From DASRJG01 sp964647625 (GTDB taxonomy: Bacteria; Acidobacteriota; Polarisedimenticolia; Polarisedimenticolales; DASRJG01): a DNA stretch of 64,000 nucleotides. A program made the position numbers and the translations under genes. Below are positions 42,201 through 52,500 of this stretch, in pieces; position 1 is the stretch's first letter; each line of letters begins with the position of its first letter. The DNA lies in the NCBI GenBank assembly GCA_964647625.1, contig CAZYHZ010000002.1, positions 62,001 to 126,000 of the forward strand, given 5' to 3'. The notes beneath the pieces were generated by a model, which did no database searches, was not told the DNA's origin, and saw only the letters and a program-made list of their open reading frames with translations.

Positions 42201-44007
42201 GCACGTACGGCCAAGTCTGGCCATCATCCTTCGAGAACAAGATCCTCACGTTCTGGCAGCTCACGGGGGCGTTCTGCGTGCCCGCCGTATTCCACGTCAC
42301 GGTCTTCCGCGTGCCCTCCGTCCAGAAAGTGGTCGCGGTGGGCTGGGTCACCGCGAAGGGTCCGCTTCCGGTGTCCACGGTGACTGCCGCGTCCGTGAAG
42401 GTGACGCCGTCGACACCGTCACGCAGGATCACCGAGAAGTGGAGCGTGCGGCTGGTCGCGGGAAGGGTCTCCCCCGTCAAGCAGGTGTTCCCGTCCCAGC
42501 ACTCTATGGTCGCTGGAGGTAGGCTGTTCGGGAAGTTGTAGACGTAGATCTCGCTCGGAAACGAGCGCCGCAGCGATTCCGTCGGCGGGTACGATCGGAA
42601 GATCGGGCGAGTGCCGTCGTCGCCTTCCGGTGGGGACGCGGCTCCGGTATCGGATTCGTCGTACGCCACGGTCACGATGTCGCCGTTCGGGTCGTACGCG
42701 CCGGTCTCCAAGATGAACGGCGTCTGCTTGGGAATGGTGTGCGTCCCTGGCGAGAACTGGAGGACCGGCCCGTAGTTGCCGCTGAACGCGTGATCGACGC
42801 AGGTGGCGCCCTGGCCGGTCTGGATGAAATCGAGCACGTCGTGGACGTTGTTCGCATGGAACTGGGGGTCGCGGCTGGGTTGAAGGTTGGCGGCGCCGCA
42901 CGTCCCCCCGTACGACATGATCGTCGATCCACTGTCCGGCTCGAACGCATAGGCCGCGTCCCGTTGGTCCGGCTTGCCGCACGACCCGTTGCTCCCGTCA
43001 TTGAACGTGTGGTGCCCGCCGAACATGTGTCCGATCTCGTGCGCCGCGAGGTCGATGAAGGTTCCGCCGGTCGCCCCGCGGCCCTTGTGGGAGCCGCAGA
43101 CGGAGGCGATTTCGGCCTTGCCGGACGCGCCGCCGTCCGCGTGCGTCTTGTCGAACACCACAGCGACGTCATAGTTCGCGGAGCCGATGATCCCGTCCGC
43201 CATGCATTGGCTGCCGGTGAGCAGGCAATCCGCCTGGAGGCAGGTGCCTCCCCCTTCGCACTCCAGATCGCCGCTCGGGAGGATGGAGATGTTGGGTTGC
43301 GTCAGGATGAGCTGATCCTCGTTCTCCACGAGATCGAGATGGATCCCGAAATCGACGCGATAGATGAGGTTCACGTGGTTGATCACGTTGGTGATGGCCT
43401 CGAGCGCCGAGGCGACCGTGCCGCCGTTTTGTGCCGTGAACTCGCCGTCGGCAGACGCCGCGAGGCGGTAGATCGAGATCGTGCCGGCGGTATTGTTGAT
43501 CGCGGGATCGTTCGAGGCCGACGCTTGCGGCACCGCCTGCCGCACGTCGTCGGCGACACACCGCGCGGCCTCGCGCAGCGCCTTGTCTTCGTACGCAATG
43601 CTGCGGTAGCGGCCGCTCTCGAGCTGCTCGGGCTCGATCAGGAACGACCCTGACGGTGCGAGCACGAACCCGTGAAAGCCGGAGGGGCCCAGCTCGAGCC
43701 GCGCGATCGCGGAACGCTCATCGATCCCGCGCGCCGCATACGTGTGAATCGCGTACTTGTCCGTCATGGCCGGCGAGAGGATCGGCGACTCCTCGACACG
43801 GAAGCGCACGATCTTCCCGTCGGGCCGCGGCAAGGACACGAGGGTCTCCCGCTTGCGCGCGGCGTCGGTGAACTCGTGGGGGGCCTCCGCCAGGCGGGCT
43901 TCGAGGTCCACCCGATCGAGGTCGAACGTCCACTCCTTCGCCGAGGCTGCGAAGGGAAAGAGCAGCGCAATCGAACCAGCACACAGCAGAGTCCGCCGAG
44001 CGTTCAT
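39214..44007 (-). CDS. Secreted reprolysin-like metallopeptidase with long beta-helix region
   Basis: The 1597-residue product starts after GGAGGGAGGCC with a signal peptide (MNARRTLLCAGSIALLFPFA). A propeptide-like region follows to about residue 150. The catalytic domain has HEIGHMFGGHH (about residues 323-333), the metzincin zinc motif, and the Met-turn STIMSYGG near 362, so it is an M12B-type metallopeptidase. From about 640 to 1480 it turns into repeated NVISGN / VIQGNLIGT / GIGTNAAG units forming a right-handed beta-helix of many turns. The end is a fibronectin-like module closing GSCP. It probably degrades extracellular protein while anchored by the C-terminal part. Cassette 2 cargo. 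Confidence 0.86.
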   Translation of the reverse strand: MNARRTLLCAGSIALLFPFAASAKEWTFDLDRVDLEARLAEAPHEFTDAARKRETLVSLPRPDGKIVRFRVEESPILSPAMTDKYAIHTYAARGIDERSAIARLELGPSGFHGFVLAPSGSFLIEPEQLESGRYRSIAYEDKALREAARCVADDVRQAVPQASASNDPAINNTAGTISIYRLAASADGEFTAQNGGTVASALEAITNVINHVNLIYRVDFGIHLDLVENEDQLILTQPNISILPSGDLECEGGGTCLQADCLLTGSQCMADGIIGSANYDVAVVFDKTHADGGASGKAEIASVCGSHKGRGATGGTFIDLAAHEIGHMFGGHHTFNDGSNGSCGKPDQRDAAYAFEPDSGSTIMSYGGTCGAANLQPSRDPQFHANNVHDVLDFIQTGQGATCVDHAFSGNYGPVLQFSPGTHTIPKQTPFILETGAYDPNGDIVTVAYDESDTGAASPPEGDDGTRPIFRSYPPTESLRRSFPSEIYVYNFPNSLPPATIECWDGNTCLTGETLPATSRTLHFSVILRDGVDGVTFTDAAVTVDTGSGPFAVTQPTATTFWTEGTRKTVTWNTAGTQNAPVSCQNVRILFSKDDGQTWPYVLAASTPNDGSETVTLPFEVTSGARIKVEAVGNVFYDVSDSFIVESLHVTNTADSGRGSLRQAILDADDWPSGATIPLEISGSGVRTIQVASQLPAITKPVILDGWDLGGATYTGPPLLELDGAGCPDVSQGVSCDGLTVQADNTFINGLIVRGFSGNGIVLRGAAAYAGSVQNCYVGTDATGATAARNGKSGILIDGGYGDPVYGNFIHDNLISGNQVGITVNGGSANGTIILSNKIGTNAAGNARIPNYDDGVRIVGAPNTRIGQPGAGNVIAGNGTAPNGLVDRFADAIDVSGTTATGTIIQGNILGLDASGANGLYNTAVGIRITGAPNTRIGGTAAGARNVIGDDGTVNYHSAHCVVVGGAASSGTVIQGNQIGTDVTGTLDRGCRGAGVYVDGAPGVQIGGTTAAARNLISGNNDNGGVWITNGATGAQVQGNYIGTDITGTVALPNYAFGVELASGGNTIGGTAPGAGNVISGNAQRGIDLYEIAASNNVIQGNLIGTNAAGTAAIGNGVYGIALQRSENNLIGGTAPGARNVISGNGADGIYISGSSGSMAQGNVIQGNYIGTDINGTAGIGNTIGVELYYVANATVGGSAPGAGNVIAAGRSGNAGVRIASYGLATSGIVIQGNLIGTNAAGTAALGNTGEGIWGAITGTASILGNVVAASGYQGISLGQGSFTVQGNWVGTDVTGTRSLGNAYSGIYLTSPAACVIGGTGPGEGNVVAFNGATGTGTAYAGVSVAGNAAGQTVRGNRIYSNTGLGIDLHSIGITPNDACDGDTGANGIQNFPALTSATQSGSSTHVKGTLNSTASSSFTIDFYANAACDALGNGEGASYLGSTTVSTDGSCNGSFDVVVPASASGVVTATATDAAGNTSEFSACRTIGPSPVAEVTGVTWISRAELTWAAASGATTYRILRGASSSLPGLLDASSDSCTRFSGSALDSGPILTENPSTSGSPFYWYLVVGSNGTDDGPYGSATAGARTANESGSCP

Positions 44008-44141
44008 GGCCTCCCTCCTCGGTGAACATTTACCGGGCTGCTCCGCGTCCGATCAATGCCCGAGGCCACGTTGCTATCCAGATGGACGGGGGCCTCGTGG
44101 ATTCGGGTGAAAACGGGCCCGTCCCCGGCGATACTGCGGCG

Positions 44142-47100
44142 ATGCTTCGAGTTTCCGTCTCGATCGCGTTGATCGCCGCCTCGACGGCGATCCCGGCCGC
44201 GGCGCAGCACCTCCCGTTCCGTGCCTACGGGGCGGGTGATGGGTTGGCCGGCGATCACGTGCGATTCGTCGTGCAGGATTCGCACGGGTTCCTGTGGCTG
44301 GCGACGAATGCCGGCGTGTCCCGCTTCGACGGCCACGACTTCAGGAACTACGGCACCGCCGATGGCCTCCCCTTCCCGTCCTCGCGCAAGATCGTCGAAG
44401 GCCTCGACGGGACGATCTATGTCCTCGGACGCGAGAAGCTCGCGCGGCGGCGCGTTGCGCCGATGCCGGGACGAGCCGAGTTCGAGCCGGTGCCGACGAC
44501 GCCGATCGGCGACCTCTTCGACGTCGTCATGGCTCCCGACGGATCCCTCGTGCTCGCCGGAGCGCTGGGCGCCGCCCGGCTCAGAGACGGCCGGCTCGAG
44601 CCGATCGCCCTCGGAATGCCTCATCTTGCGGAGAAGCCGGATGCGGGTTGTGCGTGGGCCGCGGCGTTCGACGCCGGCGGCGCGCTCTGGATCGCGCGCA
44701 CTTACGGCATCACGCGGATCGGTCCCGACGGGAAACCGCGCACGCTGTCGTTGTGCGCCGAGCGACAGATCAACGCCGGTTGGGGCTGGTTTCCGTCGAT
44801 GACCGTCGATCGATCGGGGCGGGTCTGGCTTCTGACCGTCGAGCGCGGCCTCTGGCGCTTGGGCGAGAGCGGCGACGGGGGCCCCCGCATCGACGAAACG
44901 CTCGACCGCAGCGCGGGCCTCCCCGCAACCCTCGTGCGCGCGATGCACGAGACGCAGGGCGGCACGCTCTGGATCGGCACATCCGATGCGGGACTCGTAC
45001 GCGTCGACACGGACGCAAGCGGCCGCCGGCACTTCGTGCCGATCGGAACGGCGGAAGGGCTTCCCGACGTCGAGGTCTTCGCGTTGTCGTCGGATGCGCA
45101 GGAAAACCTGTGGGCCGGCACCGCGGTGAGCGGCCTCGTTCGCTTGACGGCGGACGGCCTCACGAGCTGGGAAGCGCCCGACGGGGCACCGCCGGCGTCG
45201 ATCTTCGCGATCGAAGACGATTCTCGTGACGGCCGAGTGGTGCTGCTGGGAGGTCTGCAGCTCGGCGTCTTGCAGGGCGGCCGCATCGTGCGTCGGGGCG
45301 CCGCATTGGGGTTCGAGCGTGCGCCGGGTTGGGGCGTGGAGCAGCTCACGGCGCGCGGCGCCGACGGTCGCTTGTGGCTATCGACCGGACTGGGCGTCGC
45401 GATGTATCCACCGGGCACCGCGGTCCGCGACGTCGCGACGCATCCGGCGCGACGTGTCCTCACGGAGCAGGACGGGCTCCCGGGAAAGGAAATCCATCGC
45501 GTGTTCGCCGCGCGCGACGGAGCCATTTGGATCGGCGTGATGCACGCGGCCTCGGGCGTCTGCCGCATGCGCGGCGACGGTACGGGCGTTCACTGCTTCG
45601 GGCCGGCGGACGGTCTGCCCTCTCCGGCCTACGGGGAAGCTTTCGCGGAAGATGGCGCCGGCAACCTGTGGGTCGGGCTCTACGAAGGCGGCATCTATCG
45701 CTTCCGCGGCGGTCGCTTCGAGTCGTGGCCCGAGACGACCCCGGACCGGCAGAACGCGGTTCGGTCGATCCACCGCGACGACCAGGACCGCCTGTGGGTT
45801 GCCGGCTCGCCCGGCGTGCTTCGCATCGACGCCGCGGAATCCCCCCTGCCTTCGTTCCGCCGATTCACGACGGAGGTCGGTCTCGCCTCCGTCGAGACGT
45901 CCGCCATCGCGGAGGACCTCTTCGGACGCATCTACGTCGGAGGCGTGCATGGTGTTGACCGGATGGAGCCGGATGGAACCAAGTTCCGCCGCTTCACGAC
46001 GGCCGAGGGCCTTCCCGCCAATCGGGTGTCGGTCCTCGATCGCGATTCCCGGGGCGACATCTGGGTCGGCACCAGCCGCGGAATCGCCCGCTTGGTGCCG
46101 CGCGAGGACGTGAGGCATCCCCTCCCCAGCGTGGTGCTGACCGGCGTCACCGCTTCGGGAACGCCGCGCGATCCCACCGCCCCTCTGCGCCTGGAGAGCG
46201 ACGAGCGCACCGTGAGCTTCTCATTCACCGCTCCGAGCTTCCGCGCCGGCGAGGAGATGCGTTTCCAGTGGCGTCTTCCCGGCGCATCCGACGACTGGAC
46301 GCCTCCCGCGGCGCCGCGGGAGGTCACCGCGGCGGCTCTCTCTCCGGGCCGCTACCGCTTCGCCGTGCGCGCGATCGATGGCGACGGTTCCGCCGGTCCG
46401 CCTGCCTCGTTCGACTTCACGATCCGCCCTCCAGTCTGGCGTCGGCCGTGGTTCCTCTCGCTTGCCGCCATCGTCGTCGGCGCCGCGGTGACGGGGCTCT
46501 ACCGCGCTCACGTGGCGCGCTTGGTCGAGCTCGAGCGAGTCCGCACGCGTATCGCCACAGATCTCCACGACGACATCGGCGCGAGCCTGTCGCAGATCGC
46601 CGTCCTCAGCCAGTACGCCACACGCCAGGCCTCCCGAGGCGCGGTCGAAGCCCGCCACTCGCTCGCGCGCATCACGGAACTGTCGGGCGGCCTCGTCGAT
46701 GCGATGAGCGACGTCGTGTGGTCGATCAACCCCGCGCGTGACCGCATGTCGGACCTGGTCCATCGCATGCGCAGGTTCGCCCTCGACGTATTCTCCGAAG
46801 GCGACGTCGCTCTGAAACTGGAACTTCCTGAGGACTCCGCCCACGACCGCCTGGATCCCGAGACGCGCCGCCAGATCTTTCTCGTCTTCAAGGAGGCCCT
46901 CCGCAACGCTGCTCGCCACTCCGCCGCGCGCGAGGTCTACGTCTCCCTGCGACGCGGGGGCGATGGCCTGCTTCTCGTCGTCCAGGACGACGGCGTCGGA
47001 CTCGAGGGCCGCGCTGCTTCCGGAGGCGCCGGCCTCGACAGCATGCGCCGGCGAGCGGAGCACCTGGGCGGCACGCTCGAGATCCGAAGCCGCCAGGGCG

Positions 47101-47189
47101 GTGGCACGGAGATTCTCCTCCGCACGGCCGTCACGCGCCGTGGATTGCTAGCCAGGTGGACGGGGCGTCCAGGGCCCACGGCGTCGTAG
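44142..47189 (+). CDS. Two-component regulator-propeller sensor histidine kinase
   Basis: The ATG at 44142 is chosen because it opens a signal peptide (MLRVSVSIALIAASTAIPAA). The 1015-residue protein has two periplasmic propellers of regulator-propeller repeats (DGLAGDHVRFVVQDSHGFLW, then many GxLWIGT/GNLWVGL units, about 25-660), a Y_Y_Y-type domain (about 690-755, SFSFTAPSFRAGEEMRFQW) and one membrane helix (FLSLAAIVVGAAVTGLY). The dimerisation domain shows TDLHDDIGASLSQIAVLSQ with the acceptor at about His809, of the NarX/HisKA_3 type. The ATPase ends with DDGVGLEG and GAGLDSMRRRAEHLGG. The NarL-type regulator begins 10 nt downstream. Divergent from the metallopeptidase gene with 134 bp between. 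Confidence 0.92.
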   Translation: MLRVSVSIALIAASTAIPAAAQHLPFRAYGAGDGLAGDHVRFVVQDSHGFLWLATNAGVSRFDGHDFRNYGTADGLPFPSSRKIVEGLDGTIYVLGREKLARRRVAPMPGRAEFEPVPTTPIGDLFDVVMAPDGSLVLAGALGAARLRDGRLEPIALGMPHLAEKPDAGCAWAAAFDAGGALWIARTYGITRIGPDGKPRTLSLCAERQINAGWGWFPSMTVDRSGRVWLLTVERGLWRLGESGDGGPRIDETLDRSAGLPATLVRAMHETQGGTLWIGTSDAGLVRVDTDASGRRHFVPIGTAEGLPDVEVFALSSDAQENLWAGTAVSGLVRLTADGLTSWEAPDGAPPASIFAIEDDSRDGRVVLLGGLQLGVLQGGRIVRRGAALGFERAPGWGVEQLTARGADGRLWLSTGLGVAMYPPGTAVRDVATHPARRVLTEQDGLPGKEIHRVFAARDGAIWIGVMHAASGVCRMRGDGTGVHCFGPADGLPSPAYGEAFAEDGAGNLWVGLYEGGIYRFRGGRFESWPETTPDRQNAVRSIHRDDQDRLWVAGSPGVLRIDAAESPLPSFRRFTTEVGLASVETSAIAEDLFGRIYVGGVHGVDRMEPDGTKFRRFTTAEGLPANRVSVLDRDSRGDIWVGTSRGIARLVPREDVRHPLPSVVLTGVTASGTPRDPTAPLRLESDERTVSFSFTAPSFRAGEEMRFQWRLPGASDDWTPPAAPREVTAAALSPGRYRFAVRAIDGDGSAGPPASFDFTIRPPVWRRPWFLSLAAIVVGAAVTGLYRAHVARLVELERVRTRIATDLHDDIGASLSQIAVLSQYATRQASRGAVEARHSLARITELSGGLVDAMSDVVWSINPARDRMSDLVHRMRRFALDVFSEGDVALKLELPEDSAHDRLDPETRRQIFLVFKEALRNAARHSAAREVYVSLRRGGDGLLLVVQDDGVGLEGRAASGGAGLDSMRRRAEHLGGTLEIRSRQGGGTEILLRTAVTRRGLLARWTGRPGPTAS

Positions 47190-47199
47190 GATCTCCCCG

Positions 47200-47865
47200 A
47201 TGGGCCAACCCCGCGACGACTCTCGCACTCCGATCAGCGTCGGCATCGTCGAAGACCTCGACGCGATCCGTGAGGGACTCTCGGACCTGCTCGCCCACTC
47301 GGACGGCTTCGCGTTCACCGGCGCTTGGCGCTCGATGGATGACGCGCTCGTCGGTTTGCGCACCGCGCAACCCGATCTGCTCTTGGTCGACCTCGGCCTC
47401 CCCGGCATGAACGGCATCGACGGGATCCGTAGGATCCGCGCCGAGTGGCCACAGGTCGTATCGGTCGTTCTCACCGTCTACATGGACGACGATCGCATCA
47501 TCCAGGCCCTGTGCGCCGGCGCACGCGGCTATCTTCTCAAGAAGACGCCTGCGCCCGAGATCCTCTTGCGTCTCGAGGAGGCCGCCGCCGGCGGCGCCCC
47601 GATGTCTCCCGAAGTTGCCCGCCAGGTCGTGAACCTATTCACTCGCTTCGACCCCAAGCCCGGCTCCGGCCACGGGCTCTCCCCGCACGAACTGCGCGTG
47701 CTCAAGCTTCTCGTCGACGGCCACAACTACCGGAGCGCCGCCTCCGTCCTCGGCGTCACGCGCGCCACCGTGGCCTTCCATGTCCGCAAGGTCTACACGA
47801 AACTCGAAGTGCACTCGAAGTCGGAAGCGGTGGCAAAGGCGGTGCGGAGCGGCTTGGTGAAGTAG
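47200..47865 (+). CDS. NarL/LuxR-family response regulator
   Basis: The 221-residue product has a receiver domain (SVGIVEDLDAIREGLSDLL, acceptor Asp64 in LLVDLGLPGMNG, Lys in GYLLKKTPA) and a LuxR-type helix-turn-helix (GLSPHELRVLKLLVDGHNYR, then ASVLGVTRATVAFHVRKVY). It follows the kinase gene after 10 nt and should be its cognate partner. The pair lies in cassette 2 with the metallopeptidase, which it may control; no operator was identified. Confidence 0.93.
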   Translation: MGQPRDDSRTPISVGIVEDLDAIREGLSDLLAHSDGFAFTGAWRSMDDALVGLRTAQPDLLLVDLGLPGMNGIDGIRRIRAEWPQVVSVVLTVYMDDDRIIQALCAGARGYLLKKTPAPEILLRLEEAAAGGAPMSPEVARQVVNLFTRFDPKPGSGHGLSPHELRVLKLLVDGHNYRSAASVLGVTRATVAFHVRKVYTKLEVHSKSEAVAKAVRSGLVK

Positions 47866-47941
47866 GAGGCACGCACCAGATCGTGACCAATCCCATCGTC
47901 ACCACGAGCGGGACTGATTGACTCGTCCAACGGCGGGAAGA

Positions 47942-48091
<150 letters not shown>

Positions 48092-48180
48092 GCGCTTCGA
48101 GTCGGCGTTCTGCTGCTCGCGCTAGCCTGAACTTGCCTTGACCCTGCTTCCGGCCGAAACTGCTGGTGGAAGGAGTCATC

Positions 48181-48624
48181 ATGCGCTTCCTAGCTCTGGC
48201 TGCGGGCCTGGCGTTTCTCGCTGTGGGACTCTCCCCACCGTGTCCCGCGAAGGACACCGCCGCAAGCACCACGGCCGAAGCCACCAAGACGGGCGCAAAA
48301 ACCGCGGCTGAGGGAGCCAAGACGGGTGGGAAGACTGCCGGCAAGGCGGTGACGACCAGCGGCAACACCGCCGGTGCGGCACTCAAGCTCGCCGGCGACG
48401 CCACGGTGGAGGGCGTGAAGACGTTCGGCAAGGCCACTGCCGGTTTCTTCACCGGAGGCCCGGACAAGGCGGCGGCGGAGTGGCGCGCCGGTGCGGCGAA
48501 GACCAAGGCGGTCTCGAAAGCAGACGCGGCCGAGACGAAGCGAGTTGCAAAGGCCGGGGGCGCTGCAACAAAGCAGACTGCAAAGTCCGGTGCGGCGCAG
48601 ACCAAGCGCGTGGCCAAGAGGTGA
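48181..48624 (+). CDS. Small secreted Ala/Lys/Thr-rich low-complexity protein
   Basis: The ATG has GGAAGGAG 8 nt upstream and starts a signal peptide (MRFLALAAGLAFLAVGLSPP). The remaining 125 residues are low-complexity, Ala-, Lys-, Thr- and Gly-rich (TKTGAKTAAEGAKTGGKTAG; AKAGGAATKQTAKSGAAQTK). The pattern resembles histone-H1-like or late-embryogenesis-abundant-like repeats and could be an amphipathic helix. No family or function is recognised. First gene of the short cassette 3. Confidence 0.55.
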   Translation: MRFLALAAGLAFLAVGLSPPCPAKDTAASTTAEATKTGAKTAAEGAKTGGKTAGKAVTTSGNTAGAALKLAGDATVEGVKTFGKATAGFFTGGPDKAAAEWRAGAAKTKAVSKADAAETKRVAKAGGAATKQTAKSGAAQTKRVAKR

Positions 48625-48666
48625 ACGGAGCGCGACGCGGGTCCGCACAGCCGACAGAGTAAATAT

Positions 48667-49201
48667 GTGGATGCCGGCCCGCGGATCCCGTTTGCGACCC
48701 TTGTTGATCGTTGCAAGGCTAGCGGCACGCACTCAGCGCAAATTGAACAGTCCCAGGTATTCGACGACAAGGGCGGCAGGTTGTTGGTCGGGCTGTTTGT
48801 GATTTGCAGTGGGTCCCCGTGCAATTTCCTGCCTGGCGGAAGGATGCTAGCCATTAGCGGACTTGCAACGACCTTCGACGTCCGACAAACGTACGAGACT
48901 AACGCGTCGCTCACGACGGAGTCGGCCTCGCTCGGATTTCGCATCCCAGTGAAATCCGAGGGCCTCGACGCAGCGGACCATTTTGACACTTACTGGGGAA
49001 AGCCTCACGAAGCCGCTCGACTTCACGCATGCGCATGGCTTACGGTGCTCCTACCCTGCCGCGCAGCCACAGATCGGCGAGCGCCTCACCGTTCCCGATA
49101 CGGTTCCCAACCCCGCGCCGGGCCAAGCGGTTTACTACGTTACGGCAGCGACCTATCAGGGCGTGACTCGATATGGGCGCAAGACAACCGCTCGCACCTA
49201 A
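48667..49201 (+). pseudogene. Frameshifted gene for a small beta-rich protein
   Basis: Two overlapping frames together read as one protein. The first frame (from a GTG at 48667) gives GPRIPFATLVDRCKASGT and LDAADHFDTYWG. Continuing in the next frame from about 48995 gives ESLTKPLDFTHAHGLRCSYP and AAQPQIGERLTVPDTVPNPA, then YYVTAATYQGVTRYGRK up to the stop at 49201. The YYVTA..YQG.TRYGRK ending is a pattern I associate with C termini of secreted proteins in this type of genome. The break falls at the run GGGGAAA near 48996, so a one-base loss or a sequencing error is likely. Second gene of cassette 3. Confidence 0.45.
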
Positions 49202-49286
49202 CCGGTCGCGATCCTGCGTTGCTCCCGACATGCGTAGCATCGCGCGCGAGATGCGCTTAGAGGTTTTGCAATCTGTCGATCTGATT

Positions 49287-49435
49287 TGGTCGGGGCAAGA
49301 GGATTTGAACCTCGGACCACTTGCACCCCAACGGACCCAGATGGTGCGCGTTGTGGGCGCTACGCGCTTTTTCGAATCACGAAACGCGTCAAATGAACCG
49401 AGCGCGCAGTGGCGTGTGGGGACCATTTGGGGTCC
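49287..49435 (-). repeat. tRNA-Pro 3' fragment plus arm, copy 4
   Basis: The core has two differences from the intact tRNA (GCAAGAGG and CTCGGACC). The arm has GCGCGT/ACGCGC and ends exactly GGGGACCATTTGGGGTCC. The gene-free interval 49202-49515 contains only this repeat. Confidence 0.85.
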
Positions 49436-49515
49436 CTCGCCAGCCAGCATGATCCGTTGGCGCTGGGGAATCATCGGGGGTCCAAGGTCCAGCGCCCGTC
49501 AGAAGACGAAGGTTC

Positions 49516-52500
49516 TCATTCGCTGCGTTGATTGACGATCACCAAGCCAATTTTCTTGGGACGCGTGAATCTGCTGGGATCACGCGCGCCCGGCGCGCTC
49601 GAGATCTGGCACGCGTCGCCGATGCCATTGTGGTCGGTGTCGCTCTGCAGCGGGTTGAAGACCGTCGGGCAGTTGTCACAGAGATCGTGGATCCCGTCGC
49701 CGTCCGTATCGACTCCGGTTGCGCTTTCGTCAACTTCTCCGTTGCAGTTGTTGTCGAGGCCGTCGCAGATCTCGGGTGCGCCCGGGTGAATATCGGTGCG
49801 GGTGTCGTCGCAGTCGGAGTCGTTCGCAACGTAACCGTTTGGGTCGGACCCCTCGCATACGAAAACGGCCTGGCTCGCGTCGCCGAATCCGTCTCCATCG
49901 AGATCGCGGTACCACACGCGGCCATTCGGACAAGCGCAGTAGCGCGAGCCGCCCGGTGTCATCGGATATCCTCCCCAGACGATCATCTCCGTGCCCGTCC
50001 ACGTCGCCGTGTGCAAATAGCGCGCGGCGGGCGCGGCGGCACCTGTCGAGGTCGGCGTCCAGCTATCCATCGACGGGTCGTAGCGCCCGCCGGTGCCCGA
50101 GACCGAGCCGTCGTATCCACCCCACACGATCATCTCGGCGCCCGTCCAGACGCCACCGGGCAAATAACGAGCGTCGGGCGTGTTGGCCCCGATCGAGGTC
50201 GCGGTCCAAGTGTCCGTAGAGGGATTGTAGCGGCCGCCGGTATTCAAGTAAATCGAGGGCGCATCGATCGGGCTCACCGCCCCACCCCAGACGATCATCT
50301 CGGTTCCCGTCCAGACGGCAGCGTGATAGCGGCGCGCACTCGGCGCATTGCTCAGGCTCGTCGGTGTCCAGACATCGGCCGCCGGATCGTAGCGCCCGCC
50401 CGTGAGGGTTCTGTCAAAGTTGGCGACGTCGCCGCCCCAGACGATCATCTCGCTCCCTGTCCAGATCGTGGAGTGGAACTGCCGTCCCGCTGGAGCGTTC
50501 GTGGTGGACGTCGGGGTCCACGAATCGGTCAGGGGGTCGTAGCGTCCGCCCGTGTTGAGGTAAGTGCTTCCGCCTCCCCAGACGACCATGGCCTTTCCCG
50601 TCCAAACGCCACCCGCCGCCGGCCGTGCCGTCGGCACGTTCGTTCCGACGGATGTTGCCGTCCAGTTATCGGTCGAGGGGTTGTAGCGGCCACCGCTGTT
50701 GAAGGCCGGCCCGGTGTCGCTTTCGCTTCCGCCCCAGATGATCATTTCGATTCCGGTCCATACGGCGACATCCTTGATCCGAGCTGGAGGCACACCGGTT
50801 CCCATCGACGTCGGCGTCCACGTGTCGGTCGCCGCGTTATACCGTCCACCCGAGTTCAGGCTCTTGACGCCGTCGTAGCCGCCCCAGATGATCATCTCCG
50901 TCCCCGTCCACAGCGCCGTGTGCCCCCACCGCTCCGCCGGCACGTGCACCGTGCCCGACGTTGCCCTCCAACTGTCGTCCGAAGGGCGATACCGGCCTCC
51001 CGTGTTCAGGACCGACTCGTTGAATCCGCCCCAAACGATCATCTCGGTGCCGGTCCAAATCGCCGAATGCTGGAGGCGCGCGGAGGGGACGTCGGCCCCA
51101 TTGGGCACCGCGCCCCACGAATCGTTGGAGGGGTTGTACAATCCGCCGGAGTTGAACAGACTGTAATACCAACCCTCTCCTCCCCAGACGATCATCTTGT
51201 TATCGTTCTCGTCCCAGACCGCGGTGTGCTGGGCTCGCCCATCCGGCGCCGATCCCACGGAGACGTCCGCCCACATGTCCGTGGATGGGTTGTAGCGTCC
51301 TCCGGTGTTCAACCAAGGATAGACGTTGCCATTGCCGCCCCAGACGATCATCTCTGTGCCCGTCCAAACGGCGGTGTGCAAGGAGCGTGCGTCAGGGGCA
51401 CCCGTCATGGACGTCGGCGTCCACTGGTCCATCACTGGGTCGTAGCGTCCACCGGTATTCAGCCCGTTGTCGGCATTCGAGCTGTCGAGGCCTCCCCACA
51501 CGATCATCTCGCGATTGGTCCACACCGCGGTGTGGAACGCGCGCGATGCAGGTGCGCCGGCCATCGATGTCGGACTCCAGCTGTCGCCCACCGGGTCATA
51601 ACGGCCGCCCGAGTTGACCGAGTGGCTAGCACTTTCCGCTCCGCCCCACACGATCATCGCGGTCCCGGTCCAGACCGCGGTGTGCGCATAGCGAGCGCTC
51701 GGCGCCGCCGACGCCGTCGAGGTGGCCGCCCATACGCCGGTCGACGGATTGTATTTCCCGCCAGAGCCGAACAACTGGGTGCCTGCTCCCCCCCAAACGA
51801 TCATTTCCATCCCGGTCCAGACCGCGGTATGCCGGTAACGAGCATCCGGGACGGCCGAACCCATCGGCGTCGTGGCCCAACTGTCGAGTACGGGGTTGTA
51901 GCGCAAACCAGTGTTCAAGACCGTTCCATCGAAAGCCCGCCCTCCCCACAGAATCATCTCGGACCCGGTCCACACCGCCGTGTGGAGCTGCCGAGGCAGC
52001 GGCTCCTCGGAGAACATGGGCGTCCATGTGTCGTTCGAGCACGCGGTCATCGGAACCGTCGGAAGCCTAAATGTGCCCTCGAGCGGCGCGATCGTGGAAT
52101 CGAGGCGATCCTTTTCGGCGTTCCACCAGGCGTCGAACGGTCGCTTCGGCCACTCCACGGTCGCGGTGGTCATCTCGCCGTCTTTCGCGGCGAGAACCGC
52201 GATGACGCGAAACGCATCGGACGTCTCCTCTACACCGCTCAGCCGCCCGATGGGGATCGAATCCCCGGTCGCGTGGAGCTGCTTCGCAACGCGAGCGCGG
52301 TGAACGTCCCACTCGTCGGGTTGAAGAACAAGAGCTGAGCTGTCTTCGACGGAGCATTTCTCGACGCGGTCGCTGCGCCGCTTCCAGACGGTCACTCGGT
52401 AGTCCCCACCCATCGTCTTCATGCAGTCGACACTCCGGCATGATGCGGCCGCTGTCGCGGCAGCGTTCTTGGATGCACGGTGAAAGCGTTCATCACTCGC

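Noticed and set aside
39055..42522. A 1155-codon plus-strand open frame
   Set aside because: It is antisense to the beta-helix part of the metallopeptidase gene, starts in a tRNA-Pro fragment, has Arg/Asp/Gly-biased composition and no recognisable domain: a shadow of high-GC repeats.
49528..52338. A 936-codon plus-strand open frame inside cassette 4
   Set aside because: Antisense to the clearly real kelch-like gene, with no start signal; a repeat-driven shadow.
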